Shown in pieces: positions 52,756-61,303 of a DNA stretch of 64,000 nt. The position numbers were made by a program, and so were the translations under genes. This stretch comes from JAZREA01 sp045660545. GTDB taxonomy: Bacteria; Bacillota; Clostridia; Monoglobales; Firm-18. The stretch spans positions 1-64,000 of the forward strand of contig JAZREA010000026.1 of the NCBI GenBank assembly GCA_045660545.1, given 5' to 3'. How positions within the stretch are numbered: position 1 is the stretch's first letter; every line of letters begins with the position of its first letter. The notes beneath the pieces were generated by a model. That model ran no database searches, was not told the DNA's origin, and was given only the letters and a program-made list of their open reading frames with translations.

Positions 52756-52945
52756 GGGTTATGAGACCGGCGAGCGTGGCTCGTTGGGCAATGAAACCGA
52801 GCGCTTCCGGTGGAAGATAAAGCGAGGCTGAATTGGCGCAGCGGTCGAAAAAGACGAGGAAAAGCAAAAGCCCGAAGTCTTTTTCGGGAACCGCAAGAGG
52901 CCCGTAAGGGATAACCCGGAGGTCGTCGCTTCTGCCTGAGCCCAT
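52756..52945. other. Structured element with an 18-nt copy of tRNA-fMet sequence
   Basis: No gene in 52675-53071. GCGGT-CGAAAAAGAC (52838-52852) pairs with GTCTTTTTCG-GGAACCGC (52877-52894), and CGAGCGTGGCTCG forms a smaller hairpin. ATAACCCGGAGGTCGTCG at 52911-52928 is identical to 50672-50689 in tRNA-fMet. GGGTTATGAG near 52757 is the reverse of its anticodon arm. It may be a tRNA-derived relic or attachment-site remnant. Confidence 0.5.
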
Positions 52946-52984
52946 ATCAAAGGAAATGATATATAAGATATCCTTTTTAAATAC

Positions 52985-53013
52985 TTTACTTTTAAAAAAA
53001 GGAGTAGTATAAT
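52985..53013 (+). promoter_or_regulatory. Promoter of the metallophosphoesterase gene
   Basis: TTTACT (52985-52990), 17 bases, TATAAT (53008-53013). Confidence 0.65.
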
Positions 53014-53071
53014 TATATTTATAGGATATAATGAATAAAATGTTGATTTTAAAAATCAGGAGGAAAACCAA

Positions 53072-54181
53072 ATGGAAAAAATACTTACAGGTTTTTGTTT
53101 TACAGACATACATAATCAGCAATCCATGCTCGATTATCCGACCACGCTCAGACAAACATTCATAAAGGCGAAAGAGCTGGCGGTGGAAGAGTTTGGCTTG
53201 GCTGATATAGCAATAATAGGCGGGGATAACATATCGGATTATCCGCACTGGGAGAGGTCGTGTGCCTTGCCTAAGAAGAATTTTCTGGACATAAAAAACA
53301 AAATTAACGAATGTGCTTCCGCAAGCGTAAAGGACAAAAAGGTGCTCTATGTTGCCGGAAACAACGATATGATTTTAGGTGATATAGGAACGGAAGAAAA
53401 CGACCCATATAATACTACGGATTTTTACGACTTTATGGATGAATCATTTGGCAAACTTCCTGAAAGTGAAAAGCTTATCCTTGTTTCCGAGCAGAAGCCG
53501 GGCGAGCTTTATTGGGGTGCATGCCATTATGTAGTTAACGGCATCGACTTTATCGGTATCAATGTCGACCCTAACACTGCGTTTAACTCTCACGAGGGAA
53601 GCTACAGCGACGAAACAATGCTTTGGGTTAAAGATAAGCTGAACGAAATCGACCCGGACGGAACAAAACCTGTTTTCATTGCAGGACATTTGTCAGCAAT
53701 ATATTATTATAATGACGGAGAATTGACCGAAACAATGATAAACGGAAACGTCGACTTGTTCTACGATATATTTAAAGGACACAAAAACGCCTTTTATCTT
53801 TACGGCCACCTGCATGGAGAAAGGTCGTGTTTTAAAGACTTTTCGTCGGGAGCTGTTTTGCATATCGGTGATGACGGTATGCCGCTCGACAGCAATTTGA
53901 TGCAAACAGATTCGCTCGGAAAAGAATACGCATATTCATTCGTACACATGGGCGGACTAAGACCGTTTGGCAGAGAATATTTTGAAGATAACGGACTGAC
54001 AGGTTACGGCGGCGCAGCGGAAAAGAAATACCATCCCGGTACAGCAACGCCTAAATTGGCACAGTACCTTGTTTTTGAGGTATATAAGGACAGAGTTGTT
54101 TTCCATATCAGAAACTCAGGGACTCTCGAAAATTATCATCAAAAAGACAAACTTAAGGAATATACAGTGTATTATAAATAA
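53072..54181 (+). CDS. Calcineurin-like metallophosphoesterase
   Basis: A 369-residue enzyme with metal-binding motifs CFTDIHN near 10, IIGGDN near 50, VAGNND near 95, AGHLSA and YLYGHLHGE. The frame lacks a signal peptide, so it is cytosolic. Substrate not deducible. AGGAGG precedes the ATG. A hairpin terminator follows the stop by ~30 bases. Confidence 0.9.
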   Translation: MEKILTGFCFTDIHNQQSMLDYPTTLRQTFIKAKELAVEEFGLADIAIIGGDNISDYPHWERSCALPKKNFLDIKNKINECASASVKDKKVLYVAGNNDMILGDIGTEENDPYNTTDFYDFMDESFGKLPESEKLILVSEQKPGELYWGACHYVVNGIDFIGINVDPNTAFNSHEGSYSDETMLWVKDKLNEIDPDGTKPVFIAGHLSAIYYYNDGELTETMINGNVDLFYDIFKGHKNAFYLYGHLHGERSCFKDFSSGAVLHIGDDGMPLDSNLMQTDSLGKEYAYSFVHMGGLRPFGREYFEDNGLTGYGGAAEKKYHPGTATPKLAQYLVFEVYKDRVVFHIRNSGTLENYHQKDKLKEYTVYYK

Positions 54182-54209
54182 AAAGAAACTGATTCACTGC
54201 TTTAACAAC

Positions 54210-54237
54210 AAAAAGCACCCTGCGAGGGTGCTTTTTT
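54210..54237. terminator. Terminator shared by convergent genes
   Basis: AAAAGCACCCT and AGGGTGCTTTT pair around GCG. Confidence 0.85.
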
Positions 54238-54243
54238 CTTGTG

Positions 54244-55185
54244 TTAAACCGCATACATGATGTGAAGATTTCGAATTTGGGGGTCTTTTATTTTGTCATT
54301 AACTGAATAAGCGTGAGCTTCCGGGTTGGCAGAAGATGCGCTTGTAAGTTCTTGTCTTTGAAGCTCGTCTGTGATGGATGAGGAGATTTTTTCTATCAAT
54401 TTAGTTTTTAAATTCCATTCGGTTTCGGAGTTTCCGCTTGAAATAAGATATTCAAGGTCGTCGTGAAGAAAAGATAGAGTTTCAAGTTCTCTTAATCCTC
54501 TGAAAACCCATTTGTAGTATGGTATATATTTTTTGTTTAAAAGAAAAATTACTTTAAGCGCCGCTTGAACAAATTCTGCTATCGCAAGCTGCGCGGCGCC
54601 GGATTCTCCTCTTTTTATACATCTTTCGTAGTTGTATTGTCCTGACTGTGCCATGATAAGCAGGTTTCCTGCTAATTTTTTAAGCCTCACGTCTTCGGGC
54701 AGGTAGGAAAGCCTTTGACGGATGGTTGTTAGAAGACCGAGGTTGTCTAAAAAAACCTTTCCGTTTGTAGCTTCCAAAAGAAACTGTTCTGAAATAGAGA
54801 GCCATCCTCTTGTCGTTAGTTCCCCGTTTTTGTCCCCTGTTTTATCCTCGAAAAAGCGATTGATTCTTATAACGCCGTGTCGGTTTCCTCCAACAGGATT
54901 AAGCGGGTTTCTTTTAAAACCCAAAAACTCTTTCGGTAGCTTTGCGTACGCACGTTCTAGTAAAAATTCATCCTTTGCTGAGACAAGGCTTTCGTCCGGC
55001 AAAAAGATGCAAAAACCCGGCTCAAAATCGTGGTCGCGGGACAAAGAATCGTCAAAGCCCATACATTCAGAACCGCTCCCGCAAAGACCTGTCGCCAGAT
55101 ATTGCTTTAAGTGAGAAAAATTGTCGTCTATCATTTTTTCTCCGTACTCTTTATAAAACCTTTCGGCAAGTTCAAGACCTTTCAT
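54244..55185 (-). CDS. DUF4037 nucleotidyltransferase-like protein
   Basis: A 313-residue protein. The N-terminal part has ATGLCGSGSECMGFDDSLSRDHDF, which resembles a GS-x-DxD nucleotidyltransferase motif, and LPKEFLGFKRNP, a mark of DUF4037. ATG 55185 is chosen because GGAG lies just upstream and the gene overlaps the TPR gene by 14 bases. The TPR-DUF4037 pair recurs in Firmicutes. Target of nucleotidyl transfer unknown. Confidence 0.85.
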   Translation of the reverse strand: MKGLELAERFYKEYGEKMIDDNFSHLKQYLATGLCGSGSECMGFDDSLSRDHDFEPGFCIFLPDESLVSAKDEFLLERAYAKLPKEFLGFKRNPLNPVGGNRHGVIRINRFFEDKTGDKNGELTTRGWLSISEQFLLEATNGKVFLDNLGLLTTIRQRLSYLPEDVRLKKLAGNLLIMAQSGQYNYERCIKRGESGAAQLAIAEFVQAALKVIFLLNKKYIPYYKWVFRGLRELETLSFLHDDLEYLISSGNSETEWNLKTKLIEKISSSITDELQRQELTSASSANPEAHAYSVNDKIKDPQIRNLHIMYAV

Positions 55186-55915
55186 AAATCTCCGTAGCCC
55201 TTTCTTTAAGCTCGTTTTCGTATGCAAAATGTCCGTAATATCCAAACACAGAGGCGCATTTTTCACATACGAAAGCGTAGTATCCGTTTTTGTTTTCGTG
55301 TTCGTCTAATATTTTTGCCGCCTTGTTAAGTAAGTCCTCTATAATCTCTTGTGCGTTTTCAAGCCCAATCTCAGCTTCCTTTAAGTTTGCGATGTTGAGG
55401 TGTGTTATGGCAACTTCAAGCATACCGTCCCCCGCACTTTCCATTACAGAAATAGCTTTTTCGTAAAAGGCAAGGGCCTTGTCAAATTCTTTTATATCAA
55501 CGTAAGCAAGCGCCATGTTGTTATAAAGTCCACCAAAGCGCTTGTCAGTTTCCGGAAGCTGCTTTTTGTAAACTGCATACGCCTTCTCGAACAGCGGAAT
55601 AGCATCACTTGCTTTGCCAAAGGATTTTAAAACCGTCCCTGCGTTAATGTATGTTGTTCCCGCGCCTGTGTTGGTTTCTATTCCCATGTCAGCCACTAAT
55701 GACAAAGCATTTTGCACGGCACTGACAGCATCGGCTTCTCTTTGAAGCTTTCTGTAAAGTCCGCATAGCTCGTTTTGCAACAAAAGCATAGTTCTTTTGT
55801 CGTTAACTGCCTTTGCTTCTTCGAGCCTTTGTAAAATATACTTTTCGGCCCCGCTGTAATCGTTTTTATGAAGGAATTCATCTAATTTGGTTAAAATACT
55901 TTCTGAATTAATCAT
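55172..55915 (-). CDS. Tetratricopeptide repeat protein
   Basis: A 247-residue helical protein with about five TPR units. Visible is TYINAGTVLKSFGKASDAIPLFEKA and YNNMALAYVDIKEFDKALAFYEKAISV. A CxxC-like EKCA pair occurs near the C-terminus. Likely a protein-protein scaffold for the overlapping DUF4037 gene. Tightly coupled to it. Confidence 0.88.
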   Translation of the reverse strand: MINSESILTKLDEFLHKNDYSGAEKYILQRLEEAKAVNDKRTMLLLQNELCGLYRKLQREADAVSAVQNALSLVADMGIETNTGAGTTYINAGTVLKSFGKASDAIPLFEKAYAVYKKQLPETDKRFGGLYNNMALAYVDIKEFDKALAFYEKAISVMESAGDGMLEVAITHLNIANLKEAEIGLENAQEIIEDLLNKAAKILDEHENKNGYYAFVCEKCASVFGYYGHFAYENELKERATEIYERS

Positions 55916-56002
55916 AAAGCACCTCGGTTTTTAAGATAACATAATTTTATCATATAATTATTTTTGGTGCAATTATAAATATTATTTTATCAGTTGCATC
56001 TG

Positions 56003-56051
56003 TTGACATATAAGGTAAAATATGGTAGTATTATGTAGCACACTGTGTGCT
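56003..56051 (+). promoter_or_regulatory. Promoter of tetR with operator
   Basis: TTGACA (56003-56008), 17 bases, TAGTAT (56026-56031), then palindrome AGCACAC-T-GTGTGCT (56037-56051) over the start point. The same palindrome recurs at 56691-56707. Confidence 0.8.
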
Positions 56052-56068
56052 GAATGAGAGGTGTTGTT

Positions 56069-56647
56069 ATGACCAATGCTTGCGATAAGTTGATTTGTGA
56101 TGAGATGTCAGAGCAAATAATAAAAGCTGCTGAGGAATTAACTCTGGTAGAAAAAACGCATGAAATAAATGTCCGTAAAGTATTAAAACATCTCGGAATA
56201 ACAAATCGTGTTTTTTATAATCGTTTCCACAATATTGATGAAGTCCTTGATATAATTTCAAGACGCTCAATTTTAAAGGTCAGGGAAAGCCTTAGGTTTC
56301 ATTTTGATGAGGAAAAGGATTTTTTTGAACAGATAATGGACGAAGTAGAAAAAACTCTTACCATCTCTTATGAAACAAGAAAGAACTTTGCACATTACGT
56401 TTTTGAAAACGATTCGGTTACCGACAGTAATTATCAATGGTGGATAGAAGAAATCAAGATAATACTTAATTACGCCATTGAAAGAGGCTATATTAAAAAC
56501 GTAGATACCGATATGACAAGTTATGCAATATGGTGCTTTATCCGCGGATTTAATACTGATGCCATTGGCAGAAAGCTTTCGCTTGATGAAGCAATTAAAA
56601 AATACAGATATGGCTTTAAATTTATTTTGGATGGTTTAAAGGCCTGA
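56069..56647 (+). CDS. TetR-family regulator
   Basis: A 192-residue regulator. The N-terminal HTH contains INVRKVLKHLGITNRVFYNRFHNIDEVLD. The C-terminal ligand domain is helical. ATG 56069 follows GAGAGGTG by 5 bases; an upstream ATG overlaps that site. Palindromic sites before tetR and before the next gene suggest self-control and control of the ADH-DegV-ALDH operon. Confidence 0.9.
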   Translation: MTNACDKLICDEMSEQIIKAAEELTLVEKTHEINVRKVLKHLGITNRVFYNRFHNIDEVLDIISRRSILKVRESLRFHFDEEKDFFEQIMDEVEKTLTISYETRKNFAHYVFENDSVTDSNYQWWIEEIKIILNYAIERGYIKNVDTDMTSYAIWCFIRGFNTDAIGRKLSLDEAIKKYRYGFKFILDGLKA

Positions 56648-56658
56648 TATAATTTTTG

Positions 56659-56707
56659 AAATAGAGAGTTTTCTCTATTTTAAAAATATACAGCACACTG
56701 TGTGCTG
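56659..56707 (+). promoter_or_regulatory. Second TetR operator with preceding hairpin
   Basis: Palindrome CAGCACAC-T-GTGTGCTG at 56691-56707. Before it is a perfect hairpin AAATAGAGA-GTTT-TCTCTATTT (56659-56680), a possible tetR terminator. The promoter of the next gene is not clear; TTGAAA at 56656 is the best -35. Confidence 0.7.
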
Positions 56708-56747
56708 AAATTGCAATTTGATTAAATATTTACCAAGGAGAATAGTT

Positions 56748-57947
56748 ATGTTTTTTATTAAATCAATATATTGCCGCGCGTTTCAGGCGGCTTTCAGACT
56801 GGCTTTGCCGTTGCTTCCGTACAGAGAACCGCAAATTATAAATTCCTGCAAAGAAATCTCAAATGTGTTGGAAAAAGAAAAAGCAACGTCCGTGCTTGTA
56901 GTTACAGACAAGGGTATAGCCGATAGCGGATTGTTAAAGCCTTTGGAAGATGTGTTAAATTCGGTCAATATTCCGTATGCAGTTTATGACGAAACACTAC
57001 CGAATCCAACGGTTATAAATGTTGAGGATGCGCTGAAACTGTATTACAAAAATAACTGTAACGCCATCATAGCAATCGGCGGCGGTTCGGCGATGGATTG
57101 CGCAAAGGCGGTGGGCGTGCGTGTTACATATCCGAAAAGGACAGTAAACCAGTTGGGAGGTAAGCTAAAAGCATGGCGTAAGCTGCCTACATTTGTTGCT
57201 GTCCCTACAACAGCGGGTACGGGTAGCGAAACAACACTTGCTGCGATGATTACCGATTCCAAAACACATCATAAATACGCGATAATGAGCTTTCCGTTAA
57301 TTCCGCATTATGCGGTTTTGGACGCAACTCTTACGTATTCTTTGCCACCGCATTTAACTGCGACTACCGGAATGGACGCTCTTACCCATGCGGTAGAAGC
57401 ATACATCGGTCGCTCTACAACAAAAGAAACACGCAGACTTGCATTAGAAGCAACAAAGCTTGTGTTTGAAAATATTTACACGGCATACTCTGATGGCAAA
57501 AATTATACTGCGAGGGAAAATATGCTTCACGCGGCGTACAAGGCAGGCATATCGTTTTCAAAGTCTTATGTCGGATATATTCACGCTCTTGCGCACGCGC
57601 TTGGTGGCTTTTACGGAACGCCGCACGGACTTGCCAATACGGTTATAATGCCTTATGTGCTTGAATCTTATGGGAAAAGCATATATAAAAAGCTTTATAA
57701 ACTCGGATTAAATGCAGGAATTTGTGATAAAAATGATTCGTACGAAGTCGGTGCAAAGAAATTTATTGATGCAATAAGAAAGCTTAACTCTGATATGGGA
57801 ATTCCCGACAAGATACAGGGTATCAAAAAAGGCGATATTCTTGCTTTGTCAAGGCACGCTGAAAGGGAAGCGAATCCGCTCTACCCCGTACCAAAGCTTA
57901 TGACAAAAAATGAACTTAAAATTTTTTATTATATGGTAGGAGAATAA
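56748..57947 (+). CDS. Iron-containing alcohol dehydrogenase, TetR-operon
   Basis: A 399-residue type III dehydrogenase. NAD loop AIIAIGGGSAMDCAKAVG, TTAGTGSETTLAAM and metal site MDALTHAVEAYIG with YIHALAHALGG. The N-terminal ~25 residues (IKSIYCRAFQAAFRLALPLL) are hydrophobic and basic, unlike EutG, and may touch the membrane. ATG 56748 is seven bases after AAGGAG. Next to degV and ALDH genes, it probably interconverts a long-chain alcohol and aldehyde. Confidence 0.85.
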   Translation: MFFIKSIYCRAFQAAFRLALPLLPYREPQIINSCKEISNVLEKEKATSVLVVTDKGIADSGLLKPLEDVLNSVNIPYAVYDETLPNPTVINVEDALKLYYKNNCNAIIAIGGGSAMDCAKAVGVRVTYPKRTVNQLGGKLKAWRKLPTFVAVPTTAGTGSETTLAAMITDSKTHHKYAIMSFPLIPHYAVLDATLTYSLPPHLTATTGMDALTHAVEAYIGRSTTKETRRLALEATKLVFENIYTAYSDGKNYTARENMLHAAYKAGISFSKSYVGYIHALAHALGGFYGTPHGLANTVIMPYVLESYGKSIYKKLYKLGLNAGICDKNDSYEVGAKKFIDAIRKLNSDMGIPDKIQGIKKGDILALSRHAEREANPLYPVPKLMTKNELKIFYYMVGE

Positions 57948-57948
57948 T

Positions 57949-58785
57949 ATGAGAAAAATCAAAATCGTTGCGGACTCGTCGTGCGATATCTTTGCCTTGC
58001 AAAATGTAGATTTTGCATGCGCGCCTATGAAAATTATTACCAATGAGCGTGAATTTGTTGATGACGCCGCACTTGACGTAGATGGTATGGTGGATTATTT
58101 GTATAATTACAGCGGGAAGTCAAAATCGTCCTGCCCGAATACAAACGACTGGCTCGAAGCTTTTGGGGACGCAGACGATGTCTTTTGCGTTACAATCACA
58201 AGCGGCCTTTCAGGTAGCTATAATTCCGCCTGCGTTGCAAAACAAATCTATGAGGCGGAAAATACGGGCAAGCGTGTATATGTGTTTGATTCACTAAGCG
58301 CAGGTCCTGAGGTTACCATGACTGTGAATAAAATAGAGGAATGTATAAAGAGCGGTGCGGCGTATGAAGACGTTTGTACCAAAGTTTCGGAATATATAAA
58401 AAAGGCAGGACTTGTCTTTATGTTAAAATCCCTCAAAAATTTTGCAAACAACGGCAGAGTTTCCCCTGTCGTTGCAAAAATCGCAGGCATTGCAGGAATA
58501 TGTATTGTAGGTAAAGCAAGTGACTGCGGGACCCTCGAGCCAACACACAAGTGCAGAGGGGAAAAGCGTTCACTTGAAGCTTTGGTTAATGACCTTGAAA
58601 CAGAAGGTTTTTGTTCCGGCAAAATCAGCATCGGCCATTGCCAGAATGAATCGGCGGCAGAAAGACTAAAAGAGTTGATTTTGGAAAAATTCAAGAACGT
58701 TCAGGTAGAAATACACAGACTAAGAGGCCTTTGTAGCTTTTATGCCGAAAAGGGCGGCGTGCTGGTAGGCTTTGAAAGAGCATAA
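57949..58785 (+). CDS. DegV-family fatty-acid-binding protein
   Basis: A 278-residue DegV protein. The N-terminal KIVADSSCDIF is typical, and the fatty-acid pocket serine is in TSGLSGSYNSA. Family members (FakB) carry fatty acids to the FakA kinase. Its place between ADH and ALDH genes suggests it handles the acyl product. It starts 1 base after the ADH stop. Confidence 0.9.
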   Translation: MRKIKIVADSSCDIFALQNVDFACAPMKIITNEREFVDDAALDVDGMVDYLYNYSGKSKSSCPNTNDWLEAFGDADDVFCVTITSGLSGSYNSACVAKQIYEAENTGKRVYVFDSLSAGPEVTMTVNKIEECIKSGAAYEDVCTKVSEYIKKAGLVFMLKSLKNFANNGRVSPVVAKIAGIAGICIVGKASDCGTLEPTHKCRGEKRSLEALVNDLETEGFCSGKISIGHCQNESAAERLKELILEKFKNVQVEIHRLRGLCSFYAEKGGVLVGFERA

Positions 58786-58798
58786 CGGAGGCGTTGAT

Positions 58799-60181
58799 AT
58801 GACAAACGAACAGATAACAAACTTGCTTGAAAAGCAAAGGAAGTTTTATAAAAGCGGAGCTACCATTCCTGTTAACTTCCGTATCGAACAATTAAAAAAA
58901 CTCTATAAAACCGTAAAAAAATATCAGGATGAAATTAACGACGCATTAACTGCCGACCTTGGTAAAAGCCATTTCGAAGGTTTTATGTGCGAAAGCGGTC
59001 TTGTTCTTTCTGAAATTTCATATATGATTCGCAATACAAAGAGATTTGCAAGGAGAAAAACAGTTGCCACTCCAATCACGAACTTTGCGTCGCATAGTTT
59101 TAAGCAGCCCGTTCCTTATGGTAACACTCTGATTATGAGCCCGTGGAATTATCCGTTTTTGTTGACCGTCGACCCGCTTGCAGATGCTATTGCAGCAGGC
59201 AATACGGCGATTGTCAAGCCCAGCGCATATTCACCCGCAACAAGCAAGATTATAGAGAAAATCATAAAAGAATGCTTCGACTCTGAATATGTTGCGGTTG
59301 TAACAGGCGGCAGAGCAGAAAACACTGCTCTTTTAAAGCAAAAGTTTGACTTTGTGTTCTTCACAGGAAGCCAGGCTGTCGGAAAAGAAGTGCTTCGCCA
59401 TACAGCAGAGCACCTTACCCCCGCAGTTCTCGAGCTTGGTGGAAAGAGCCCTTGTATCGTGGATAAAAGCGCAAATATCAAGCTTGCGGCTAAAAGAATT
59501 GTGTTCGGTAAGTACCTAAACTGCGGTCAGACTTGCGTTGCTCCTGATTATATACTTTGTGAAGGTTCAATAAAGGATAAGTTTATAGCCGAAGTTGTTA
59601 AACAGATAAAGAAACAGTACGGCGAAAATCCGCTTGAAAATAAAAACTATGGCAAGATAATCAATGAAAGACACTTTGAAAGACTCAGTACGCTTATAGA
59701 TAAGAACAAGGTTGTTTTCGGCGGAGAAATAAACAGTAAGACCAATCAGATTTCACCTACCGTTATGGATAATGTAAGTGAAAGCGATGCAGTCATGGGC
59801 GAAGAAATCTTCGGCCCGATTATGCCTGTACTTACGTTTGATAATTTTGATAAGCTGGTTGAGGAACTTAAAGATAAGGATAAGCCACTTGCGTTGTATC
59901 TGTTTTCGGGTAACAAGAGGCATATTAAGCGTGTTACAACGGAGCTTTCTTACGGAGGCGGTTGCATTAACGATGTTGTAGTTCACCTTGCAACGAGCGA
60001 AATGGGCTTCGGCGGGGTTGGCGAAAGCGGAATGGGTTCGTATCACGGAAAAGCAGGTTTCGATGCTTTTTCGCACTATAAGTCAATTATGGATAAAAAG
60101 ACCTGGCTTGATTTGCCGATGCGTTATCAACCCTATAAAAATAAACTGTATGAGAAACTTTTGCATATTTTCTTAAAATAG
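58799..60181 (+). CDS. Aldehyde dehydrogenase, class 3/fatty-aldehyde type
   Basis: A 460-residue NAD(P) aldehyde dehydrogenase. Catalytic Cys in GKYLNCGQTCVAPDY, Glu in VLELGGKSPCIVD, and GNTAIVKPSAYSP in the cofactor region. Short (~460) with the C-terminal tail (KLYEKLLHIFLK) as in fatty aldehyde dehydrogenases (ALDH3/YwdH). ATG 58799 follows GGAGG by seven bases. Oxidises an aldehyde to acid; chain length is an inference from the neighbours. Confidence 0.9.
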   Translation: MTNEQITNLLEKQRKFYKSGATIPVNFRIEQLKKLYKTVKKYQDEINDALTADLGKSHFEGFMCESGLVLSEISYMIRNTKRFARRKTVATPITNFASHSFKQPVPYGNTLIMSPWNYPFLLTVDPLADAIAAGNTAIVKPSAYSPATSKIIEKIIKECFDSEYVAVVTGGRAENTALLKQKFDFVFFTGSQAVGKEVLRHTAEHLTPAVLELGGKSPCIVDKSANIKLAAKRIVFGKYLNCGQTCVAPDYILCEGSIKDKFIAEVVKQIKKQYGENPLENKNYGKIINERHFERLSTLIDKNKVVFGGEINSKTNQISPTVMDNVSESDAVMGEEIFGPIMPVLTFDNFDKLVEELKDKDKPLALYLFSGNKRHIKRVTTELSYGGGCINDVVVHLATSEMGFGGVGESGMGSYHGKAGFDAFSHYKSIMDKKTWLDLPMRYQPYKNKLYEKLLHIFLK

Positions 60182-60196
60182 CATTTGGGGATTTTT

Positions 60197-60223
60197 AAAA
60201 AGGACACTGTATGTGTCCTTTTT
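60197..60223 (+). terminator. Terminator of the TetR-controlled operon
   Basis: AAAAAGGACAC and GTGTCCTTTTT pair around TGTAT. Confidence 0.88.
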
Positions 60224-60271
60224 TCTATGTAGCGTAGTATCTATTGGTGTTTATAAATCCATATATTACAT

Positions 60272-60301
60272 TTGAAAATATATATGCGTATATGTTATAG
60301 T
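60272..60301 (+). promoter_or_regulatory. Promoter of the LysM-CAP gene
   Basis: TTGAAA (60272-60277), 18 bases, TATAGT (60296-60301). Confidence 0.5.
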
Positions 60302-60340
60302 AAATTGGTCCGTATCGACTTTGATAAATTAAGGAGGTTT

Positions 60341-60949
60341 ATGATGAAGAAGATTCTAATTTTACTGACAGTACTATTTCAGATAAATATAGTTTTACCG
60401 GCATATGCTCAGTCGACAGAGCAACACACAGTTGTATCGGGCGACAGTATGTGGAAAATTGCAGTCAAATATGAGGTGGGCCTTAGCGAGATAAAAAGCG
60501 CAAATCCGCATATTGCAAACCCTGATCTGATTTATCCCGGACAGGTTTTGAATATTCCGAAGACCGATGCAACGGTTGTAAACTATGAAAACGAGGTTAT
60601 AAGACTTGTAAATGAAATCAGAACGAAAAATGGGCTCAATACCCTTAAGGCAGATTGGGAGCTTAGCCGTGTGGCAAGATACAAGTCCCAAGATATGAAG
60701 GACAATAACTATTTTTCGCACACAAGCCCGGTTTATGGGTCTCCGTTTACCATGATTAAAAATTTTGGCATATCATATAAAACTGCGGCAGAGAATATAG
60801 CGAAAGGACAAAAAACACCTCAGACGGTTGTGAATGCATGGATGAATTCTCCGGGGCACCGCGCCAATATATTAAATGCATCGTATAAAAAAATTGGTGT
60901 TGGTTATGTATCTGGCGGAAATTACTGGACCCAGATGTTTATAGGATAA
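60341..60949 (+). CDS. Secreted LysM and CAP-domain protein
   Basis: A 202-residue protein with a signal peptide (MMKKILILLTVLFQINIVLPAYA). LysM at ~30-72 (VVSGDSMWKIAVKYEVGLSEI) binds glycans. A CAP/SCP domain follows at ~85-200 with NEIRTKNGLNTLKADWEL, SQDMKDNNYFSHTSP and SPGHRANILN. It resembles YkwD and SafA-like spore proteins. AAGGAGGT precedes the ATG pair. Confidence 0.92.
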   Translation: MMKKILILLTVLFQINIVLPAYAQSTEQHTVVSGDSMWKIAVKYEVGLSEIKSANPHIANPDLIYPGQVLNIPKTDATVVNYENEVIRLVNEIRTKNGLNTLKADWELSRVARYKSQDMKDNNYFSHTSPVYGSPFTMIKNFGISYKTAAENIAKGQKTPQTVVNAWMNSPGHRANILNASYKKIGVGYVSGGNYWTQMFIG

Positions 60950-61015
60950 ATCTGCTTTTTAGCGTAATCAACGGTCTTGCCCTTGGTTTTTGTTAAAGCA
61001 GGTTTAATTGACATA

Positions 61016-61053
61016 TTGACATTTAATTAAACGTATGGTATGATTAATCATAC
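61016..61053 (+). promoter_or_regulatory. Promoter with palindromic operator of the AbrB-MGT pair
   Basis: TTGACA (61016-61021), 17 bases, TATGAT (61039-61044). The palindrome GTATGATTAATCATAC (61038-61053) covers the -10, with half site AATCATAC repeated after it. Confidence 0.75.
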
Positions 61054-61077
61054 TAATCATACAGAGGAGATGCAGAT

Positions 61078-61287
61078 ATGGATATACACGGCGGAAAGTA
61101 TGCCTGGATGGTCAAAATTGGCGAAAAGGGCCAGTTTGTTATTCCAAAACAAGCAAGAGAATTGTTTGACTTTAAACCGGGAGATGAAATTATAGTTCTT
61201 GGCGATAAGGAAAGAGGAATAGCGATTCTTCCCAAAGAAAAGCAACAAGACTATGTTGAAAAGATTTTCGGTGGTATAGAAGAATGA
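61078..61287 (+). CDS. AbrB/MazE-type transcriptional regulator
   Basis: A 69-residue protein with a SpoVT-AbrB fold: WMVKIGEKGQFVIPKQARELFDFKPGDEIIVLGD. It probably binds the palindrome before its own gene and controls the glycosyltransferase next to it. AGAGGAG precedes the ATG. No toxin gene follows, so it is unlikely to be an antitoxin. Confidence 0.9.
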   Translation: MDIHGGKYAWMVKIGEKGQFVIPKQARELFDFKPGDEIIVLGDKERGIAILPKEKQQDYVEKIFGGIEE

Positions 61288-61303
61288 AAGCGGGAGAATT
61301 AAT

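Noticed and set aside
52715..53248. A 177-codon minus-strand frame
   Set aside because: It covers the terminator, the tRNA-like element and the start of the metallophosphoesterase gene; no site or family.
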